Shown: positions 59,875 through 64,000 of the stretch, one piece after another
Numbering within the stretch: the stretch's first letter is position 1
Layout: every line of letters begins with the position of its first letter
NCBI GenBank assembly: GCA_017936605.1
Contig: JAGBFH010000008.1
Location: 59,552-123,551, forward strand
Origin: Tidjanibacter sp.
GTDB taxonomy: Bacteria; Bacteroidota; Bacteroidia; Bacteroidales; Rikenellaceae
Length of the DNA: 64,000 bases
Reading direction: 5' to 3'
The notes under the pieces: model-generated
The model's database searches: none
What the model was told of the DNA's origin: nothing
Seen by the model: only the letters and a program-made list of their open reading frames with translations
Position numbers and translations under genes: made by a program

Positions 59875-62343
59875 CTACTTCTTTGTGCCTTTAAGTCTGC
59901 CGATTATCCTCTGGAAGACGGTTTTTTTCTCCACATCGTTGCCGTAGCCATATCCGTAACCGTAGCCATATCCGTAGCCGTAACCATAACCGTAGCCCTT
60001 GTTATTCTTCTCGCCACCATAGTAGAGTTTGCCGACGCCCACCTGCGAAACAATCACGCCCAGATTCTTGAGCGACTTGCGGGCGGTGATAGACTTCACA
60101 GCCTCCAGACTCGACTTCTCGGTGTGGCCCATACGCATACAGTAGAGGGTCATATCGGTCAGGCGGTTGACAATCATCGTATCGGTCACAAGTGCCACAG
60201 GGGCGGTATCCACGATGATGTAGTCATACATCTGGCGCAGTTTGTCGAACACCTCGTCAAGCTCGGGACGCAGCAGCAACTCGGCAGGGTTGGGAGGAAT
60301 GGTACCCACAAAGAGGGCATCCACGCCGTGGACACAATCCTTCACGATGAGGTTCTCGAGGTTGCTCTCGCGGCCCATAAGGTAGGATACAATACCGCGG
60401 CTGTGGTGAACAGAGCCCACGCGTTTCTCCATCGAGCCCTTACGCATATCCATATCCACAATCACCACCCTCTTGCCGGTAATCACAAACGACAGAGCGA
60501 TATTCAGTGCCACGGTGGTCTTACCTTCCGAGGGAACGGTGGAGGTCACCATAATGACCTTACCATCCTTGGGCATCATAAAGTCCACATTGGTCCTCAC
60601 CATACGGAAGGCCTCCGATACGGAGTCGCGGCTATTGGGGGTCACCATCACATCGCTGGTGTGGCGGCTCTCCTTCGAGGGGATAGCACCCACGATGGGC
60701 ACATTCACACCCACAGCATCCTCAACCTCCTCAACCGAGTAGATCTTGGTCCTAAGCGCCTCGGCGATGAAGATAACCACAACGGGAATCACAAAGCCCA
60801 TAATCAGCGCCAAGAGCATAATCATCATCGTGCGGGGAGCGATGGGCACAGCCGCAGGTACGGCCGCGTCAATCACGCGCGAGATGGAGGTAGTGGTAGC
60901 CAGCTTCAGGCTGGTCTCCTCACGCTTATTGAGAAGGTACTCATAAATCTTCACCTTAATCTGCTGGTTACGCAGAATCGACTGTGCGCCCTTCTCAATC
61001 GAGGGCAGGTTCTTCACCTTGGCCTGATTGTCGGCAATCTGACGATTAACCGAGCGGAGCTGCACCTCCAGAGAGCTCTGGATATTCTTAATCGAGGGGG
61101 GAAGGATGGACTGAAGCGAGAGAATACGCTCCTTGAGGTTCTTCACCTGAGGGTTGCTCAGTTTCTCATCACCACCCATAGCCATAAACTCCAACACAGC
61201 GTTGTTGTAGTTGGTAATGTTGACATTGAGCGATGCATCCTCAATACCGAGGTTGGGTACGAGCTCCACCTGACCTGCGACACTCTCAATGGAGGCCTTG
61301 ACATCCTTCAGAATCCTAATCTGGGTCTCGAGCTCCACAGCCTCCTGCTCCAATCGTGCGGCCGCCTGTACATAGATATTGGCCTCCGACTGGGAGTTTA
61401 CGGTATTTGCCTTCTTGCGGTAGTTCTCCACATTCTGGTCCACCTCCTCGAGGTCGCTACCGACGATAGCCAAACGCTCGTCTACAAACTCCATAGTGGC
61501 ACGCGCAACGGCACGCTCACCCTCCTTGGCATCCTCATTGTAGACATAGATGAGCTCATTTACAATGTCGGCCGACTTCTGGGGAACGGCGCTCTTCATA
61601 CCCACCGAAATGATACTTGTGGTCTTGCTGGTGGGGGCCACCGAAAGGTTAGCCGACAGGGCACGCGCATAGCGGTCGGGAGAGGTGACGCTCACAAAGA
61701 ACTCGTTATTCTTCTTGATGGCCTTGGCATAGTTCTCCACAAACCTCTCATTCTTCACAATGCGGAAGATACCCACCTCGCTATAGACGGGGGCATCGTA
61801 GTCGGTCGAGAACTTCTGCTCGTGCTCCACGCCCGAAATCGAGTATTTGATAACACCGCTGGCCTTATTCTCGGCGAGCTTCATCTCCATCGAGAAGCCC
61901 CTCATAAGCGAGTCAACGACCACATTTGCGGGTACTGCGGGAGCATAGACCTCCACTTTGCGGAGTTTGGCCTGTGCCTTATAGACAACATTGAGGTTGA
62001 GATTTCTCACAACCTTCTCCATCAGTGTCTTCGAGCGCAGGATGGTAGCCTCATTATCCACCACCGAGGTCTGGCGCATCATCCTCATATTGGTCATCGT
62101 GGTCACATCGGACTTAACGCTACGCGAAGCGTTCTCGTCGATGTAGATGGTGGCCGACGAGGAGTAGACCTTGGGGGAGACTTTGCAATAGAGGAAGCCC
62201 AAACCGAGGCACAAGATTACCGAGATGAGGAACCAAAACCAGTTACCCGTAAAGAATTTCCAAATGCTCCTCAGCGAGATACTCTGCATCTCCTGCTCAT
62301 TCTGCTGCTCAAAACCGTTGTTCTGTATGTTGTTGTTTTCCAT
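59875..62343 (-). CDS. wzc: Polysaccharide co-polymerase / BY-kinase (Wzc type)
   Basis: An 822-residue inner-membrane protein. A Wzz domain with two transmembrane helices and a long periplasmic coiled coil covers about 25-550; a BY-kinase domain follows with Walker A STVPSEGKTT, Walker A' VVIVDMDMRKG and Walker B YDYIIVDTAPV. The C-terminal Tyr cluster is an uninterrupted Gly-Tyr run with nine Tyr (59,941-59,997). Wzc autophosphorylates this cluster to control polymer length and export. It follows the Wza-like gene by 24 nt. No glycosyltransferases are in view. Confidence 0.95.
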   Translation of the reverse strand: MENNNIQNNGFEQQNEQEMQSISLRSIWKFFTGNWFWFLISVILCLGLGFLYCKVSPKVYSSSATIYIDENASRSVKSDVTTMTNMRMMRQTSVVDNEATILRSKTLMEKVVRNLNLNVVYKAQAKLRKVEVYAPAVPANVVVDSLMRGFSMEMKLAENKASGVIKYSISGVEHEQKFSTDYDAPVYSEVGIFRIVKNERFVENYAKAIKKNNEFFVSVTSPDRYARALSANLSVAPTSKTTSIISVGMKSAVPQKSADIVNELIYVYNEDAKEGERAVARATMEFVDERLAIVGSDLEEVDQNVENYRKKANTVNSQSEANIYVQAAARLEQEAVELETQIRILKDVKASIESVAGQVELVPNLGIEDASLNVNITNYNNAVLEFMAMGGDEKLSNPQVKNLKERILSLQSILPPSIKNIQSSLEVQLRSVNRQIADNQAKVKNLPSIEKGAQSILRNQQIKVKIYEYLLNKREETSLKLATTTSISRVIDAAVPAAVPIAPRTMMIMLLALIMGFVIPVVVIFIAEALRTKIYSVEEVEDAVGVNVPIVGAIPSKESRHTSDVMVTPNSRDSVSEAFRMVRTNVDFMMPKDGKVIMVTSTVPSEGKTTVALNIALSFVITGKRVVIVDMDMRKGSMEKRVGSVHHSRGIVSYLMGRESNLENLIVKDCVHGVDALFVGTIPPNPAELLLRPELDEVFDKLRQMYDYIIVDTAPVALVTDTMIVNRLTDMTLYCMRMGHTEKSSLEAVKSITARKSLKNLGVIVSQVGVGKLYYGGEKNNKGYGYGYGYGYGYGYGYGYGNDVEKKTVFQRIIGRLKGTKK

Positions 62344-62367
62344 AATTCTTCTCTTGTAGACTGTTTT

Positions 62368-63183
62368 TTATCGGCGTGAAACATAGGAAATGTAGTAGAA
62401 CATCATTGCGATGGAGGTTCCGAGTGATGCCAGCGAGGTAATCACAGGGAAGTAGGTCGTGAAGGTCGAAACCGACTTGGCCTTGGTGCCCACAGCCTCA
62501 ACATAGACAACATCGTTCTGCTTGAGGTAGAAGTAGGGCGACGAGAAGATATCCTTCGACTTGAGGTTCATAATCTCCACGTGTCTGTTGCCACCCTCCT
62601 CGCGGATGACCATCACCTTCTCGCGGTTGCCATAGACGGTCAGGTCGCCCGAGAAACCGAGCGCCTCCAGAAGTGTGAGCCTATCGCCGGGGAAGTTGTA
62701 GGTACCGGGGCGTGCCACCTCACCGATGACCGTCACATAGAAGTTGAGCATAGTGACCGTCACCACGGGGTCGGGCATAACACTCACGAGCCTCGACTTG
62801 ATTTTGTCGGCAATCTGCTCACGAGTGAGGCCTGCAACCTCAATCTCGCCCAGCACGGGGAAGTCGATAGTGCCGTCTTTACGCACTGTGTAGCCCTCGT
62901 AGCTCACATTGGAGATGACTCTGCTCGAGGAGTTGGATGCCGAGGTGGCACTTGCTATCTGCGAGCGTGCCGAGAAGAGGTTGTAGGGGATTGCCAGCTC
63001 GGGCTGCGAAGAGGATACCGAGATTGAGAGCACATCACCCGGCTGGATGGTGTTAATCTGTCCTGCCACACCCTCCATCTGACCGCTTTCGACAACTTCC
63101 TGGAAGTAGGCGAGGTCTTTGTGGCTACCACACGAGGCGAGCATAACGGCCGCCAATGCGCACAAAATGATTCTTTTGAACAT
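62368..63183 (-). CDS. wza: Outer-membrane polysaccharide export lipoprotein (Wza type)
   Basis: A 271-residue lipoprotein (MFKRIILCALAAVMLASC, lipid Cys18). The Poly_export domain starts TIQPGDVLSISVSS; two SLBB-type segments follow (VTVIGEVARPGTYNFPGDRL with LTLLEALGFSGDL). A C-terminal hydrophobic helix (SLASLGTSIAMMFYYIS) is present. It forms the export channel for capsule or exopolysaccharide with the Wzc-type protein downstream. The ATG at 63,183 replaces the longer frame start at 63,285, as only it yields a signal peptide. Confidence 0.93.
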   Translation of the reverse strand: MFKRIILCALAAVMLASCGSHKDLAYFQEVVESGQMEGVAGQINTIQPGDVLSISVSSSQPELAIPYNLFSARSQIASATSASNSSSRVISNVSYEGYTVRKDGTIDFPVLGEIEVAGLTREQIADKIKSRLVSVMPDPVVTVTMLNFYVTVIGEVARPGTYNFPGDRLTLLEALGFSGDLTVYGNREKVMVIREEGGNRHVEIMNLKSKDIFSSPYFYLKQNDVVYVEAVGTKAKSVSTFTTYFPVITSLASLGTSIAMMFYYISYVSRR

Positions 63184-63569
63184 AGTTTTGCTGTATCGTT
63201 TTTTGTTAATAATCTTTTTAAGCGGACAAATATACTCACTTTTTCCGACTTTCCCATCTTTGATGGGCATTTTCTTGAAATTCAAAATGCAAAATGCGCA
63301 AATGCGAGTAAGCGAGGGCAGAGGGTGCCACGCACACTATGCCGAGCGTGAGCATTTTAGAGCACGCCCAGCGTGGTCAAAATTATAGAGGGGGGGATGG
63401 CGTAAGGGGTTTAGGGAGTTTAGGGAGTTTAGGGAGTTTAGGGAGTTTAGGGAGTTTAGGGACCTTAAGGTCTTTAAGGTCTTTAAGGTCCTTAGGGTCC
63501 TTAAGGTACCTCTATCAATTTACTTTTTCGCCCTTTTGGCCCTTTTGGCCCTTTTTCAATTCTCAATTT
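63184..63569. repeat. Repeat-filled spacer
   Basis: Contains the second copy of the 84-bp dispersed repeat (63,301-63,384), about six 10-mers TTTAGGGAGT (63,408-63,460), GTCTTTAAG 10-mers and CCCTTTTGGC units. No gene is seen apart from the leader of the export gene. Confidence 0.85.
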
Positions 63570-63830
63570 TCAACTCTCCCCTGCTTTCTCCAGTGCCTTG
63601 GCGAGTTGGTCGGGGCAGGAGGTGCCTTTGCCCTTACAATCGATGCCCTTCAGCAGGGCAATGACCTCACTTGTTGGGCGGCCTTTGGCCAGGGCTGCAA
63701 CGCCCTGTGTATTGCCCGCACAACCGCCCGTTATGAGTACGCTCTCCACCACCCCGCCATCATCACTCAGAACGATGTCGAACTGGCGCGAACAAACACC
63801 TATCGGATAGTATGTAAATTTCTTACTCAT
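63570..63830 (-). CDS. TIGR03905-family TSCPD-domain protein
   Basis: An 86-residue cytoplasmic protein. The C-terminal GIDCKGKGTSCPDQLAKAL holds the TSCPD motif shared with the C-terminus of some ribonucleotide reductases; GGCAGNTQGVAALAKGRP is the other family block. The role is unknown; metal or nucleic acid binding by the Cys residues is inference. It follows the edge-cut gene by 6 nt in the same direction. Confidence 0.9.
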   Translation of the reverse strand: MSKKFTYYPIGVCSRQFDIVLSDDGGVVESVLITGGCAGNTQGVAALAKGRPTSEVIALLKGIDCKGKGTSCPDQLAKALEKAGES

Positions 63831-63836
63831 AGTCTG

Positions 63837-64000
63837 TTATAGCTTGACCGAAACACCCACATTCACAATGCCTCGGGAGCCCCAACCGCCCTCTATAAAG
63901 CCACTCACTTGGCCACCATAGGAGAGGCCTATCGGGTAGACATTTGCCATTGGCGAGAAGCTCAGTTGATGTCTATTTTCGCCATCAGAAAATTGGGTCA
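63837..64000 (-). CDS. C-terminal end of an outer-membrane beta-barrel protein, cut by window edge
   Basis: 54 codons to the stop at 63,837, ending GSRGIVNVGVSVKL. Alternating polar and aromatic residues (LSFSPMANVYPIGLSYGGQV) and the final strand ending in a hydrophobic residue suit an outer-membrane barrel. The N-terminus is outside the window. It is upstream of the TSCPD gene, 6 nt apart. Confidence 0.5.
   Translation of the reverse strand, partial: TQFSDGENRHQLSFSPMANVYPIGLSYGGQVSGFIEGGWGSRGIVNVGVSVKL

Noticed and set aside
59845..62379. 844-codon open frame antisense to the Wzc gene
   Set aside because: His/Leu/Gly-rich nonsense typical of antisense frames; the minus strand encodes a complete BY-kinase.

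Overview
The window reads as chromosome of a Gram-negative Bacteroidetes, order Bacteroidales. The evidence is the rpmB-rpmG-DUF4295 cluster, Bacteroidetes-type promoters (TTTG, about 19 nt, TAnnTTTG), many BACON/Fn3-type surface lipoproteins, an Omp28 protein, a MenA menaquinone enzyme and the methylmalonyl-CoA decarboxylase (succinate to propionate) gene set. High coding GC and intergenic spacers packed with short-period repeats suggest Alistipes or another Rikenellaceae; that genus call is inference from style, not from a marker gene.

Layout. 0-9.9 kb: an edge-cut BACON/LRR lipoprotein, ribosomal proteins, CPBP protease and menA, luxS with its partner nucleosidase, rpiB, cyclophilin, pnuC, a radical SAM gene with the queuosine-precursor transporter yhhQ, and glycerate kinase. 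10-29 kb: large surface lipoproteins, dusB, argS, a CotH/beta-barrel pair, a PAS protein, Omp28, tRNA-Lys(CTT), a frameshifted lipoprotein, a DUF4434-type glycosidase-like protein and a DPP-IV-type peptidase. 29-41 kb: DMT protein, rarA, two FKBP isomerases, an arginase-family enzyme, then a tightly packed operon ruvA-ybbR-coaE-folP-lolD-TIGR02757-trmN6, a Skp-like protein and a sugar nucleotidyltransferase. 41-47 kb: methylmalonyl-CoA epimerase and the four subunits of the Na+-pumping decarboxylase, with a triplicated repeat between epimerase and carboxyltransferase. 47-55.5 kb: ROK regulator, GNAT, SlyD, a solitary HSDR_N nuclease-like protein, a GH2 pseudoenzyme, mscL, aminotransferase plus LMW phosphatase, DoxX. 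59.5-64 kb: histone-H1-like protein, the Wzc/Wza capsule export pair, a TSCPD protein and an edge-cut outer-membrane protein.

The most unusual region is 55,903-59,405. It is a 3.5-kb AT-rich IS1595-family element bounded by perfect 28-bp terminal inverted repeats and 6-bp target duplications, inserted in the centre of a palindromic chromosomal repeat. Besides the transposase it carries a lipoprotein, a 25-codon gene with its own promoter, strong Shine-Dalgarno and terminator, a 203-bp imperfect palindrome, a 58-codon gene overlapping the transposase, and a 53/170-codon gene pair with its own promoter.

The spacers are a second theme. At least three families of hairpin-forming repeats keep their stems while changing sequence, and there are tandem arrays of 112-bp and 168-bp units and tracts of 7-10-bp repeats. 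One spacer (34,190-34,350) has a consensus promoter and an intrinsic terminator with no sizeable gene between them, a good candidate small RNA.
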